Positions 28,393 to 38,700 of a stretch of DNA of 64,000 nucleotides are shown one piece after another; within the stretch, counting starts at the first letter, position 1; every line of letters begins with the position of its first letter. Source of the DNA: an uncultured Verrucomicrobiota bacterium (GTDB taxonomy: Bacteria; Verrucomicrobiota; Verrucomicrobiia; Opitutales; Seribacteraceae); NCBI GenBank assembly GCA_902612125.1, contig CACMBV010000001.1:124001-188000 (forward strand), read 5' to 3'. Under the pieces are notes generated by a model. That model saw nothing but the letters and a program-made list of their open reading frames with translations. It was not told the origin of the DNA and ran no database searches. A program made the position numbers and the translations under genes.

Positions 28393-29577
28393 ATGTTTCA
28401 ATCCAAACAGTTACTTCTTCACCCTAGACTGGGCAAAATCAGTACGCTACTGACATTCTGTGTTTGGTTGAATGCAGAAAATAATCATACCCAATGGAAC
28501 TGGCACGGTGCATTCCCCTGGGTTTACAGTGACGAGGATCAAGGCTGGCACTACTGGCATGCAGGAACTGACGGAAAATTTTACCGTTGGAAAGATTCAA
28601 ACCAGACTTGGTATCTCTATGATCAAGACTTAGACAAATGGACTGCTGTATCTGTGGTTGGGACTTCCAGTGAAGACTCCAAGAGCGACTCAACCGATAA
28701 ATCTGGATATGAAAATTGGTGGGATTATTACAACAAATCGGATGATTCATCCAAAGACAAGTCCTCCAATTCATCTGAAGATTCTAAAAGTCTCAGTTTA
28801 CAGCTCGATGGGCTTACCCGGGAATATTTACTTTATGTTCCCAGTTCATACGATGGTGGTTCAGCGGTCCCCCTCCTGTTTAACTTTCATGGTTACGGCG
28901 GTACCAGCAGTGGTCATCTTGCAACTGCGGATATGCGTGTGCTTGCCGACCAGGAAAATTTTCTTCTCTGTTATCCTCAGGGCTCCCCCGACAGTACAGG
29001 ATCCGGTCATTGGAATACCTCCCTGCCCGGTGGAGACAACAAAAGCAGTGCTGATGATACGGGTTTTGTAAGTGCCATGATCACATCCATTTCCACTAAC
29101 TACAAAGTAAATGCCAACCGTATCTACGCCTGTGGCTATTCAAACGGCGGCATGATGTCCTATTTTCTAGGCGGATTGATGAGCGACCAGATCGCTGCCA
29201 TCGGATCCGTTTCCGGTACGATGCTCGATGGTAATCCTGATCCCACCAACCCCGTCCCCATGATCAATCTTCACGGCACTGCCGATTATGTACTAGCCTA
29301 CTCAGGTGGGGATGGGAGTACATCCACCACCGATACTCTCACCTCCTGGGCCGCTTGGAATGGAGCAAGTACTACACCGGTGGTCACTACCATGAATTCC
29401 GGCAATCTTAGCGTGGAAAAATCCGTCTACTCCGATAGTAACGGCACTGCGTGGGTCGAACATTACAAAGTGATTAATGGCGGACATGTCTGGTTCAATC
29501 TTGATCTCAATGGTTCGGATACCAACCAGTTACTTTGGGACTTTTTTAAGCGGCACGATCTCAACGGCCCGCTTTAA
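28393..29577 (+). CDS. CE1/PHB-depolymerase-like esterase with aromatic-rich N-terminal module
   Basis: 394 residues. Residues 33-85 are a Trp/Tyr-rich module (WNWHGAFPWVYSDEDQGWHY, WHAGTDGKFYRW) of a kind I associate with secreted Verrucomicrobia proteins. A Ser/Asp/Lys-rich linker follows (about 91-134). The catalytic domain (about 136-390) is like the LpqC/feruloyl-esterase/poly(3-hydroxybutyrate) depolymerase family: FHGYGG oxyanion segment, nucleophile Ser250 in GYSNGG, an acid candidate near HGTADYVL and His in NGGHVW. It is probably secreted and may release acyl groups from plant or algal glycans. The aromatic module could bind carbohydrate. It is convergent with the FG-GAP gene, 22 bases away. 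Confidence 0.85.
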   Translation: MFQSKQLLLHPRLGKISTLLTFCVWLNAENNHTQWNWHGAFPWVYSDEDQGWHYWHAGTDGKFYRWKDSNQTWYLYDQDLDKWTAVSVVGTSSEDSKSDSTDKSGYENWWDYYNKSDDSSKDKSSNSSEDSKSLSLQLDGLTREYLLYVPSSYDGGSAVPLLFNFHGYGGTSSGHLATADMRVLADQENFLLCYPQGSPDSTGSGHWNTSLPGGDNKSSADDTGFVSAMITSISTNYKVNANRIYACGYSNGGMMSYFLGGLMSDQIAAIGSVSGTMLDGNPDPTNPVPMINLHGTADYVLAYSGGDGSTSTTDTLTSWAAWNGASTTPVVTTMNSGNLSVEKSVYSDSNGTAWVEHYKVINGGHVWFNLDLNGSDTNQLLWDFFKRHDLNGPL

Positions 29578-29599
29578 AATAATTTTTGACTGCAGCTCT

Positions 29600-30757
29600 T
29601 TACTTAGCCGGGTTTTTAAACCAAACGACATTATGGCTACGCTGGCCGGCCACCAGGATATCTTTGTGCCCGTCACCATCCAGATCGGAGATCATGGTAT
29701 CGTAGGCCATTTGATCGCGACTTAGAATATGGCGGGTGAAGTTTCCCTTGCCATCATTTTCGTACCAGACTGCCAGCTTGGATTCATATCCAACGGTACT
29801 CATATCCATATCACCATCTCCATCAATATCTCCAAAATCGGTCGAGTGCGTGGAATCAATGGTATCATCAATCATATGCTGTTTCCACTCGGGAGCCTCA
29901 AACCATAATACCCCCACGCCGTGACCACGGGTTGCTAGGATGTCGATCTTACCGTCCCCATTCACATCCGCAGGGGCAGCATGCGTAGCTCCAAATTGTT
30001 CTCCGGCTCCAGGTAGCAATTCCTTTCGCCAGGGCTTGGTAATATCCGCCTGTGAATAATAAACGGCGAAATAATTTCCGTTTTCAAAGGGCTTACCCTT
30101 GGCCCCCATGGCAAAGTCAATTCGCCCGTCTTCGTTAACATCCCCAAAGTCGAAGTAATGACTGCCTCCCTGAGCCGTCCCTTTGGCCAGGGGAATGATC
30201 GTCCACTCCATAGGTTTCTTTTTTCTAAGCTTGGGCTTAAGCCAACAAACCGATCGGGAATAAGGTCCCTTGTCATCGCTAAAATCATTGGTGATCAAAT
30301 CATTCTTACCATCCTGGTTGATATCGAAGGAACGAAGGCAATGAACTCCAAAGATCTCATCGGTTATCAGGTGCATTTCCCAAGTAGTGTTGGTCGGATT
30401 TTGATCGGGGCATTCAAGCCAGAACACTTCCCGAACATAAGAACCCACAAAGTCAAGATCCCCATCCCCATCAACATCATGAAGGACACAATGAATACAG
30501 CGGGGTTTCATCTTTGCATATTTGGGCGTGGCTTCGGCAAATACGAAGGGCTGGTCATATTCAGGACCCAAATACATAAAGAATTTTCCTTCAGCCGAGA
30601 AGAGAATTTCCTGTTTCTCATCTCCGTCATAATCATGGGCAGTCGCCGAATTTACATGGGATCCGGAATAAATCTCCTGACTAGGCCAACCCGCATCTTT
30701 AGCCCATCCATTCGAGACAAACCAAAAGAGGCTAATGGAAAAGACTATTATGCTCAT
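29600..30757 (-). CDS. secreted FG-GAP/VCBS-repeat beta-propeller protein
   Basis: 385 residues with a signal peptide (about 1-20). At least six repeats of the calcium-loop type are visible: HDYDGDEKQEILF, HDVDGDGDLDFVG, DINQDGKNDLITND, DVNEDGRIDFAMG, DVNGDGKIDILATR, DIDGDGDMDMSTVG and DLDGDGHKDILVAG. These build an integrin-like propeller that binds ligands or glycans; no enzyme motif is seen. It is the last gene of the minus-strand sulfatase operon, 14 bases after the preceding sulfatase. A glycan-binding partner role is inference. Confidence 0.88.
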   Translation of the reverse strand: MSIIVFSISLFWFVSNGWAKDAGWPSQEIYSGSHVNSATAHDYDGDEKQEILFSAEGKFFMYLGPEYDQPFVFAEATPKYAKMKPRCIHCVLHDVDGDGDLDFVGSYVREVFWLECPDQNPTNTTWEMHLITDEIFGVHCLRSFDINQDGKNDLITNDFSDDKGPYSRSVCWLKPKLRKKKPMEWTIIPLAKGTAQGGSHYFDFGDVNEDGRIDFAMGAKGKPFENGNYFAVYYSQADITKPWRKELLPGAGEQFGATHAAPADVNGDGKIDILATRGHGVGVLWFEAPEWKQHMIDDTIDSTHSTDFGDIDGDGDMDMSTVGYESKLAVWYENDGKGNFTRHILSRDQMAYDTMISDLDGDGHKDILVAGQRSHNVVWFKNPAK

Positions 30758-30771
30758 ACAAGTTTTTCTGG

Positions 30772-32346
30772 TTACTTCCTACCTGACCAAAAGTCCGCAG
30801 TAGAATCGTAATTCGGGTTTGGCTTCATCATCTGGGCACCCACCCGGTTACGCCAACGATGAAGTTTGCGGAGCAGCTTATTGGCTTTCTCAACCTCGAT
30901 CTTGGCGAGGTCTTTTTGCTCTCCAATATCCTTGACCAGGTTAAACACTTGAACGGTTCCATTTTCAAAATATTCAAGCAGTTTGTAATCCCCGTCCCGA
31001 ATCGCACCTCCCGGACTTTGCATCCCATGGTTACTGTAATGTGGAAAATGCCAATAAATTGGCCCACGATCCATTTTCTTACCTTTAACTAAACGAGTTA
31101 TGCTCTTGCCATCAATCTTCTTGGGATCGTATGGAAAACCAAGCATTTCCAAAATGGTGGGGTAAAAATCAGTGCTGATAACCGGTTCATCGCAGATGAT
31201 ATTCTGCCTTCCCTGATGAGGCCATTTCACAATCATGGGAACCCGAACCCCGCCTTCATATAACCAGCCTTTAGCTCCACGCAAGGGAAGATTGGAACTC
31301 GAAGTCGCGGTATCCAATAGTTTTTGAGGAACCACCCGGGCCGGGGTTCCATTCATCACCGACATACCCCCATTGTCAGACATAAAGAATACAATGGTGT
31401 TTTCCACCAAGCCATGCTCCTTTAACTTAGCCATCAAGGTACCCAGGCTCTGATCCACCGCTTCCACCATTCCAGCGAACTGGACATTATCCTGCTTCTG
31501 TTTCACTTTCACCAAATCATTGGGGTAGGATTTATAACTATTGGCATAAAGAGGGCGTTTGATCAGTTCGTCCAATTCGGCCCGGGTGGGAAATGTTTGG
31601 CTATCCGGGTTGCCTTCGAGAATATAATCGGGCCCGGGCTGGGGTTTCATTCTTGCCAATTTCTTTTTGTATTTTTCCACGAGGTCCGGACGACCATGAA
31701 TGGGATCATGGACCGAGAAGTGGGACATGAAGAGAAGGAATGGCTTGTCCTTGTTGTCATCGATGTAGTTGGCCGCCAATTCCGCCAGGCGATCGGTGAC
31801 ATACTCGCCTCCATCCAGACCGGGAATTTTCTTGGGATTGTAGAATCCCCTCCGGCCCAGGTTGGAATTCACGGAATGGGGAACATGAAGATCAAAGCCA
31901 TGTTCGGTTGGACTGGTGTCCCTGCCCAAGTGCCACTTACCAAACAGTGCGGTGGCGTAACCTTCCTTCTTCAAAACCTCAGCCAGAGTGTTCTCCTTGG
32001 GATCCAGAGCCATGGCTTTGTCCGGGTTTAATAATATCTGGTATGGTCGATCGGATCGACCATTGAGCCACTCAGTTAAGTTCATAGTGGCAGGATACTT
32101 CCCAGTGAGAATGCTAGCCCGGGTGGGGGAACAAACATGACAGGCAGCATACCCGGAGGTAAACTTCACCCCCTCCTTGGCCAATTGGTCAATATGAGGC
32201 GTTTCATAAAAAGAGGATCCGTAACAAGCCACATCGGACCAGCCTAGGTCATCGACGAGAAAGAAAACAACATTTGGCTTCCCAGCCGAAATCTGAAAAG
32301 TACCAAAAGCGAATAGACAAAGAAAAAATGAATTTACATTTCTCAT
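30772..32346 (-). CDS. secreted S1-type sulfatase (arylsulfatase A-like)
   Basis: 524 residues with a signal peptide (about 1-21). The Asp pair is in FLVDDLGWSD (29-38) and the formylglycine motif CSPTR at 72-76. Further active-site motifs are GKWHLGRD and FFMSDNGGM. The start ATG overlaps the stop of the upstream sulfatase by four bases, so translation is coupled, and the FG-GAP gene follows 14 bases later. A C-terminal extension (WRNRVGAQMMKPNPNYDS) is typical of one arylsulfatase A-like subgroup. It acts outside the cytoplasm on a sulfated glycan that cannot be named from sequence. Confidence 0.94.
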   Translation of the reverse strand: MRNVNSFFLCLFAFGTFQISAGKPNVVFFLVDDLGWSDVACYGSSFYETPHIDQLAKEGVKFTSGYAACHVCSPTRASILTGKYPATMNLTEWLNGRSDRPYQILLNPDKAMALDPKENTLAEVLKKEGYATALFGKWHLGRDTSPTEHGFDLHVPHSVNSNLGRRGFYNPKKIPGLDGGEYVTDRLAELAANYIDDNKDKPFLLFMSHFSVHDPIHGRPDLVEKYKKKLARMKPQPGPDYILEGNPDSQTFPTRAELDELIKRPLYANSYKSYPNDLVKVKQKQDNVQFAGMVEAVDQSLGTLMAKLKEHGLVENTIVFFMSDNGGMSVMNGTPARVVPQKLLDTATSSSNLPLRGAKGWLYEGGVRVPMIVKWPHQGRQNIICDEPVISTDFYPTILEMLGFPYDPKKIDGKSITRLVKGKKMDRGPIYWHFPHYSNHGMQSPGGAIRDGDYKLLEYFENGTVQVFNLVKDIGEQKDLAKIEVEKANKLLRKLHRWRNRVGAQMMKPNPNYDSTADFWSGRK

Positions 32347-34229
32347 TTGGCATCTCCTTTGCGGTTAACATAAGCATAATAAGCACTCAGCATGATTCCA
32401 TCTCTCCCCTTAAACCAGGTATGGAGAGCGGTTGGGCCTTTCTTCAGGTTCATGGTGAAGATTACACCCTTGTCCTTGGGTGTGACCCGTTTGGTTAAAC
32501 CTTCGAACTGGTAGGACTTCTTTTCAGAAATCTTCAAGTGGTTATGTCCGCTGACGAATAACATTGCCTGAGTGATGGGCAAGGCCGTGCCACTGCCATC
32601 AGGCAAGGTTCCGCTGACTGTTCCGCCCGCTTCCTTGGGCCAGCGTCGCAGCTCAATCTCGTACTCTCCTGCCCTCGCCACATCAATGAGCCAATATCCA
32701 TTTTTCAATACTCCCCTCCGGATTTGCCCCTGCTGATCGACAAAGACATCGAGCCATTCGGTGGCTGATAATTTGCTCGGGTTCTCGTACTTGGATCCTA
32801 CGATTATCCTCTGTTCCTGATTTGCCAAATCCTTCACCCCTTCCCACCAGGAGTATAATTGCCGGCGCATTTTGGCCACCACTGTGGGGTAATGATCAAT
32901 TACATTTTCCTGCTGCAAGGGGTCCGATGCGAGGTCATAGAGTTCACGATCTTCAAGCAGTCGCCAGCGTTTCCAGAGCACCGCAGCCTGATCGGCCCGC
33001 ATCTGAGTCTGAGAATGAGGCGAAGGGTAATTGGAAAACCCAGGCATGCGACTGTAGTTAATGATTAGAATACGATTCTGGGGAACCTGTTCTTTCCCTT
33101 GAAGGACAGTGGCCAGACTGATGCCGTCAAACTTGGCATTTTTCTTAGGTTTGATTCCGCATAAATCCAACAGGGTGGGCAACAGGTCCTGAACCTGAGT
33201 AAGGCCACTCACATCGCGGGGTTTACCAAATCCACCTTTTGGCCAGCGAATAAAACAGGGTACCCGATGTCCACCCTCCCAGATCTCGGTTTTTTTTCCC
33301 CGCATACCGGCATTGAAATACTGGGGCCCGAGTAGACTTCCATTGTCGGTCTTGAAGATTAAAATCGTATCTTCGGCCAGGTTCTCGTCTTCCAAGAATT
33401 TCATGAGCTTGCCCATATTCCAGTCGATATTGCGGATCATCCCCAAATAGAGAGCGAGGCGTTTTTTGAGACCAATATCCAAGTGATCGAATTTGGTCTG
33501 AGCAAGCAGCTTGGCAATCTCCTCTCGGTCCTCTTCCTTTGGCCAGAAGGGACCGTGTGGGGTGTTAGTGGCAAGATAACACATGAACGGCTTATTACTT
33601 TTCGCAGACTGCGACATAAATCGCTTCGCCTCATTAAAAAAAACGTCCGCACAATAGCCTTTGAACCGCTTTTCCTTCCCGTTTTGAATGTAAACATCGT
33701 CAAAATAATCATTACCCCAATAGGCGGGAACGGAGGGAATCGATGATGAAGGATACCAGACACTTTCCTGAAAACCCCGGTCCTGTGGCCTGAAGGGATA
33801 ATTGGCTCCGAGGTGCCATTTTCCAAACACTCCCGTAGAATAGCCCGCTTCCCCGTAAAAATCGGCAATGGTGGAAACTTCGGGTCGAAGGAGGGCCCGA
33901 CCGCTGCTGACATTAACCGCTCCGTTTCGAGCAGCATCCAAACCGGTAAGAAGTTGACCACGGGTGGGAGTACACATGGGTGCCACATGATAATCGGACA
34001 GACGAATGCTCTGCTGATAAAGACGGTCGAGATTTGGGGTCTGCAGGACCGGATTGCCATGAGCGGAGATTTCGGGATATCCCTGATCGTCAGTCATAAT
34101 GATTAAGACATTGGGACGGGCAACGACTGGCAAGCAAAGACAAGCAAGAACACCTATTAAAAAAGAATTTCGCACTTGGTTGTTCACGAAGTGTAATGCG
34201 GAATTCCTGAAAAGTAGTAAGATATGCAT
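32343..34229 (-). CDS. secreted S1-type sulfatase with C-terminal beta domain
   Basis: 628 residues. The signal peptide is at about 21-37 after a short extension, so a later start is possible. The Asp pair is in IMTDDQGYP and the formylglycine motif CTPTR at 86-90; GKWHLGANYPF and FKTDNGSLLG follow. After the normal catalytic domain there is an extra segment of about 150 residues (WLIDVARAGEYEIELRRWP onward), predicted as a beta-sandwich and seen in one arylsulfatase subgroup of PVC bacteria. Its last codon overlaps the next sulfatase start. It sits between two other sulfatases, which suggests sequential desulfation of one glycan. Confidence 0.93.
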   Translation of the reverse strand: MHILLLFRNSALHFVNNQVRNSFLIGVLACLCLPVVARPNVLIIMTDDQGYPEISAHGNPVLQTPNLDRLYQQSIRLSDYHVAPMCTPTRGQLLTGLDAARNGAVNVSSGRALLRPEVSTIADFYGEAGYSTGVFGKWHLGANYPFRPQDRGFQESVWYPSSSIPSVPAYWGNDYFDDVYIQNGKEKRFKGYCADVFFNEAKRFMSQSAKSNKPFMCYLATNTPHGPFWPKEEDREEIAKLLAQTKFDHLDIGLKKRLALYLGMIRNIDWNMGKLMKFLEDENLAEDTILIFKTDNGSLLGPQYFNAGMRGKKTEIWEGGHRVPCFIRWPKGGFGKPRDVSGLTQVQDLLPTLLDLCGIKPKKNAKFDGISLATVLQGKEQVPQNRILIINYSRMPGFSNYPSPHSQTQMRADQAAVLWKRWRLLEDRELYDLASDPLQQENVIDHYPTVVAKMRRQLYSWWEGVKDLANQEQRIIVGSKYENPSKLSATEWLDVFVDQQGQIRRGVLKNGYWLIDVARAGEYEIELRRWPKEAGGTVSGTLPDGSGTALPITQAMLFVSGHNHLKISEKKSYQFEGLTKRVTPKDKGVIFTMNLKKGPTALHTWFKGRDGIMLSAYYAYVNRKGDAK

Positions 34230-34273
34230 CTAAGTCTTTTGATTTCCATGCAGCTTAAAGATGAATTTGATTC

Positions 34274-35773
34274 CTAGGGATTAAAGGATGTTGGCATGGG
34301 GTCAACCTTCCAACCGGGAAACTTGGGAGCCCTGTAGAAGGGATAATAGTCCCACAAAGCCGGTTTACCGGTAAGCCTAGGATCTCCGGTCTTTGTGAGA
34401 TGCTGATGGAGTCGTTTTCTAAGTTGGGAAAGAATTTCCTCAAATTCACTTTGGTCGGCATGGTTGCGAAGTTGATACTGATCATCCGAGATCCTGTAGA
34501 GTTCCTCTGCGGGTCGCTTTCCAAAAGCAAGATTTGCGAACTTGGAATATTTGGGATCATCCATCATCACGGTTTTAGTGGGTGAAGGATCCACTTCTCC
34601 GTAGCGGATGTGACGAACACAATGTTTTCTTTCAGGAGATCCAGCCGGCCAACGACCAGGGTCAAAATTCCTAATGTAAAGATAATCCTTTGTCCGGATG
34701 GCCCGGCAGGGATATCCCTTGCCACCCTCCCGGCAACCGGCATGTCTTTCCATGGCAATAAAAGCAGATTCTCTTACTATCTTGGTCTTATCTTTAAATA
34801 TATCCGCCAGTCCTTTTCCGGTCATCATTTTGGGAACCGAAATTCCGGCAGCCTGCAAAAAAGTGGGACCCAGGTCACTCAAGTTTACCAATGCTTGAGA
34901 AACCCGTCCGGGTTTTCGAATTCCTTTGGGCCAACGAATGGCGAGTGGAACATGAGTACCGGCATCGTATAAACTGGCTTTGGCTCTAGGGAATGGCATA
35001 CCATGATCACTGGTTACTACCACGATGGTGTTATCCAATTGACCAAGCTTTTCGAGGGAATCAATGGCACGGACGACCATCTTGTCGAAATATTCAACTT
35101 CAACAAAATAATCGAGGATATCATTCCGAACGATAAAATTGTCGGGAAAAATTCCGGGAACAATCACATTGGCCTCGTCCTTTCCAGTACGTTTTCCTGC
35201 TCCCCTTTCATATGCTCGGTGAGGTTCACTCGTTCCCAGCCAGAAGCAAAAGGGTTGCCCCTCTTTTACCTGTGCGAGAAAATCATCAAAGTTAGCGGCG
35301 TAGTCCGTATTCCTGATCCATTTGAATGGCGGCTTTAGTTTTCTATTATCAAACTCCATACCGGCGGGATTGGTATCACGCCCGCCCGCAGAGAGACGCC
35401 CGGGGCTCCACGCTTTCCCGGTGAAACCTACCGAATACCCAGCCTGGGCCAAGGCCTCCGGGTAGGTGATGAACTTCTTTGGAAGTGTGCTCCAAAGGTT
35501 ACCCGCTTCTTCCAATCGCCAGATCGGCTGGCCGGTAAGGATGGCACTGCGGGACGGGCCACAGGTAGGCGCGTCGCAAAATGCTTGGGTAAAACGGATT
35601 CCCTCCCTCGCAACCCGGTCAAATGCAGGGGTCTTAACTACCGGGTCTCCATTCGCTCCGGTATGGGCGTAGGACTGATCATCGGATATGCAAAAAAGAA
35701 TATTGGGACGCTGATCCGCGGATAAAATCCATACCGATAGAAAAAAGAGCAAAGATCGTGAGAATGCTCTCAC
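34274..35773 (-). CDS. secreted S1-type sulfatase (heparan-sulfatase-like)
   Basis: 499 residues with a signal peptide (about 1-19). The Asp pair is in FCISDDQSYAH and the formylglycine motif CGPSR at 71-75. It resembles the 539-residue sulfatase at 11403-13022 in region order (DAPTCGPSRSAILTG, VTSDHGMPFPRAKASLYDAG), the N-sulfoglucosamine-hydrolase-like group. The start overlaps the stop of the PVC dehydrogenase-ThuA gene by four bases. The gap to the next sulfatase is 44 bases. Confidence 0.93.
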   Translation of the reverse strand: MRAFSRSLLFFLSVWILSADQRPNILFCISDDQSYAHTGANGDPVVKTPAFDRVAREGIRFTQAFCDAPTCGPSRSAILTGQPIWRLEEAGNLWSTLPKKFITYPEALAQAGYSVGFTGKAWSPGRLSAGGRDTNPAGMEFDNRKLKPPFKWIRNTDYAANFDDFLAQVKEGQPFCFWLGTSEPHRAYERGAGKRTGKDEANVIVPGIFPDNFIVRNDILDYFVEVEYFDKMVVRAIDSLEKLGQLDNTIVVVTSDHGMPFPRAKASLYDAGTHVPLAIRWPKGIRKPGRVSQALVNLSDLGPTFLQAAGISVPKMMTGKGLADIFKDKTKIVRESAFIAMERHAGCREGGKGYPCRAIRTKDYLYIRNFDPGRWPAGSPERKHCVRHIRYGEVDPSPTKTVMMDDPKYSKFANLAFGKRPAEELYRISDDQYQLRNHADQSEFEEILSQLRKRLHQHLTKTGDPRLTGKPALWDYYPFYRAPKFPGWKVDPMPTSFNP

Positions 35774-38700
35774 GACTTCTTTTTCTTCACAATGACCGGA
35801 TCCAAGTTGGCTTCAATCTCAATGTGATCCGGAGTGGATGAGCTCACCCCATCTTCAGGTACTTCCATACCGGCAGTCCAAAGAATCGCATTGAGCATAA
35901 TCTTACGATAATTATCGTCTTGCCAGCTAACATGATTATGCCCGCCGGTAAATCCAAAGCCTCGCCCACCTTCTGGTCGTTCATAGGCCCAGGCAACATG
36001 TTGGCTCTCCCCATTGGCCACTGCCTTGCGTACCGCCGGGTTTCCACTGCGTATACCATCCGGTCGCTTCAGGGTTTCCAGGGGGGGGACATCGGTGAGA
36101 ATGGCAGTAAATCCGGTTCGATCCTCTACGAAACGCATATGATAATACCACTCATCATCCACACTAAAGGGTTGTACACCGTTCCAAATAGAATGCTTGC
36201 GGGGCATAAAGTTTGGTTTCCAATGAGGATTCACCGACCAGTTAAGGTCACAGAAGCCACCCATCCATTGGAGAAACTTATCTCCAGGAGCTCCACTGAC
36301 CGCTTCGGTTGCCCAGTGGATCATGATCACTCCAATTCCTTTTTTCATCAGGGCATCAAATTCCTTAAGCTTAGGATTGAGTAAGTGATTCCCATGCCCG
36401 GTACAAAAGACCACGATGGTGGAGGCATCATGGAGAACGGATTCATCCTTGGGATACCCTATGTCCTCCAAGACCACAGCCTTGATGGGCAAATCGGACT
36501 CGTTCAACCGCTTGGCCAGAATCATATTTCCCGCCCGATGCTCGTGCTTCATCCACCCGTGGCTGGGCTTGCCTGAAATAAAGACCACCTTTTTCTTTTT
36601 GGGAGCCACTGAGTTTTTGAGACTAGCAAGAGGCATCGTGCTCAGTTTGACTTCATGCCAGTAGCCCCACTCGTTTCGCCAATCTGTAGGATAATTCTCC
36701 AATTGAAGATGGATCTCTTTACCCGCGTAATGAGATAAATCCACTTCGTGCGTAAGCCATTCATCAATTACTGTCCTGGAAGAAACTTCGGCCTTGGAGA
36801 CGATCTTTCCGTTTATCTTAACCCGTAATTCCCAGTCTCCATGTGGGTGATGGCTGACGGTGGCATGCAGAATCGTTTTCAAATCTTCTTGTATCTTCAA
36901 CTTGCGACTCAGGATCGAGGGAACTCTTTTCCAAATCGGATGGGTTCGGGTGGCAGTCTTATTGCGAAAGCTCTCAAAGCGTACCACTCCACCCTCTCCT
37001 GAGCCGTTAATGGAAAATTTATGAGCCGCTTTTTGAATCAGTTTTTGCCAATTGGCCAGGTTTGATTTTGAGGACTGCGGTTGGTTGGACTTGTGAACGG
37101 TTTTTCCACCGAGCAGTCGGCGGGGCGTGAACTCCTGTAATCGGGGAAGGTCGGATGCAGAGGCCAAAGCCATGGACTTTTGCGGGTTTTGGACCACCAT
37201 GGGCTCCAAGGCCAACCAAAGCATGCGAGGAATGTTGTTATCTTCCATATCTTCCCCAAACTTGGATAAGGATTCCAAAATATTCCAGCGCTGATCATGA
37301 GGCATACGCTGGAGGGCGCTAGCCAGATAGAGTCGCACCACGGGCGACTTTTCCGATTTTGCCATTTGTGCAAATTTTGAGCGTATCACTTCGGAAGGAT
37401 GTTTGTTTTCAGCGAGTAATTGAATGGTCCAGGCCCGAATGTACTCCTCGGAATCACTGAGGAGGGAAAGCCCATGCTCCTCAGTAATTCCATTAGTCAC
37501 ATGAAGAGCCCATAAAGCACGCAAGCGTTTACCAACGGTTTTGGCATTTTTCAGCATGGACTTGAGTTTTAGATGAACAGAGGAGTTGCTGAGCGTACCG
37601 GAAATCGTGCGGTGATGAAGAATCGTGCGGGACTGACGAACATACCAGTCATTAGAATGTGCCTGCATCTCAACAAGTTCGACATCACTAAGCTTATTCA
37701 AATCGAAGGCTTTAGGACCTTTCACTCCTTTGGGCATAATGCGGTAGACTCGAGCTGAATTGGCGAATCGAATCTCATTTCCGCAGATATTTTGATCGTG
37801 CCAATCCAAAATGTAAATCCCACCGTCTGGACCGGTATCCACACTGAATCCTACCCAGGCCAAATCGTTTGCGAGCAGGAAGTCAGGACCATGCTTGCCG
37901 ATGAAGCTCGACCCCTTGGGCACCATGTAGTCGATTAAAACCGCATGTTGATGAATATTGCACATGAAAAGTTGATCGCGGTATTTCTCAGGAAAAACAT
38001 CCGCCAAGTAGAAACGGGCACCCCCATGAGCAGACTTATGAACATGGTCGCGAATAGTCTTGATATTATCGTACACATAGGGATTCACATTCTGCTTACT
38101 TTGCTTATGATAAACACCTCCCTGCACGACATGGAAGAGATGGGGAATCACACAACAGGTGGCAAAGCCCTGCCCCATATCATTAAAATCAAAGCCCCAA
38201 GGGTTGGATAGACCCTCGGCAAAAATCTCAAACTCCTTGGAATGGGGATGAAAGCGCCAGATCCCGGCATCAATGAATTTCCGGTCTTCCTCCTTGGCAC
38301 CCGGACTTCCAACCAGCGATTGGGTAAAAACACCATGACATCCATACAGCCAACCGTCCGGACCCCATATGAAACTGTTTAGGGTTTCATGACGATCCTG
38401 AATGCCCCAGCCATCGAGCAGGACTTCATGAGGACCATCGGGTTTGTCATCCCCGTCGGCATCAGGAATGAAGATCAGTTCGGGAGGCATGCCAACATAG
38501 ACCCCGCCCATACCCACAGCAATACCAGAGCTGAAAGAAAGGTTTTCGGTAAAAGTCTTCTTCTTATCAAAAACACCATCCGCGTCCACATCCTCAAAAA
38601 TTTGAATGCGGTTTCGCATGTCGGCGCTATGTTTTTTCCGGGTTTGATAATTGTAATTTTCCAAGGTCCAAAGCCGCCCGCGGAAATCAAAACAAAAAGC

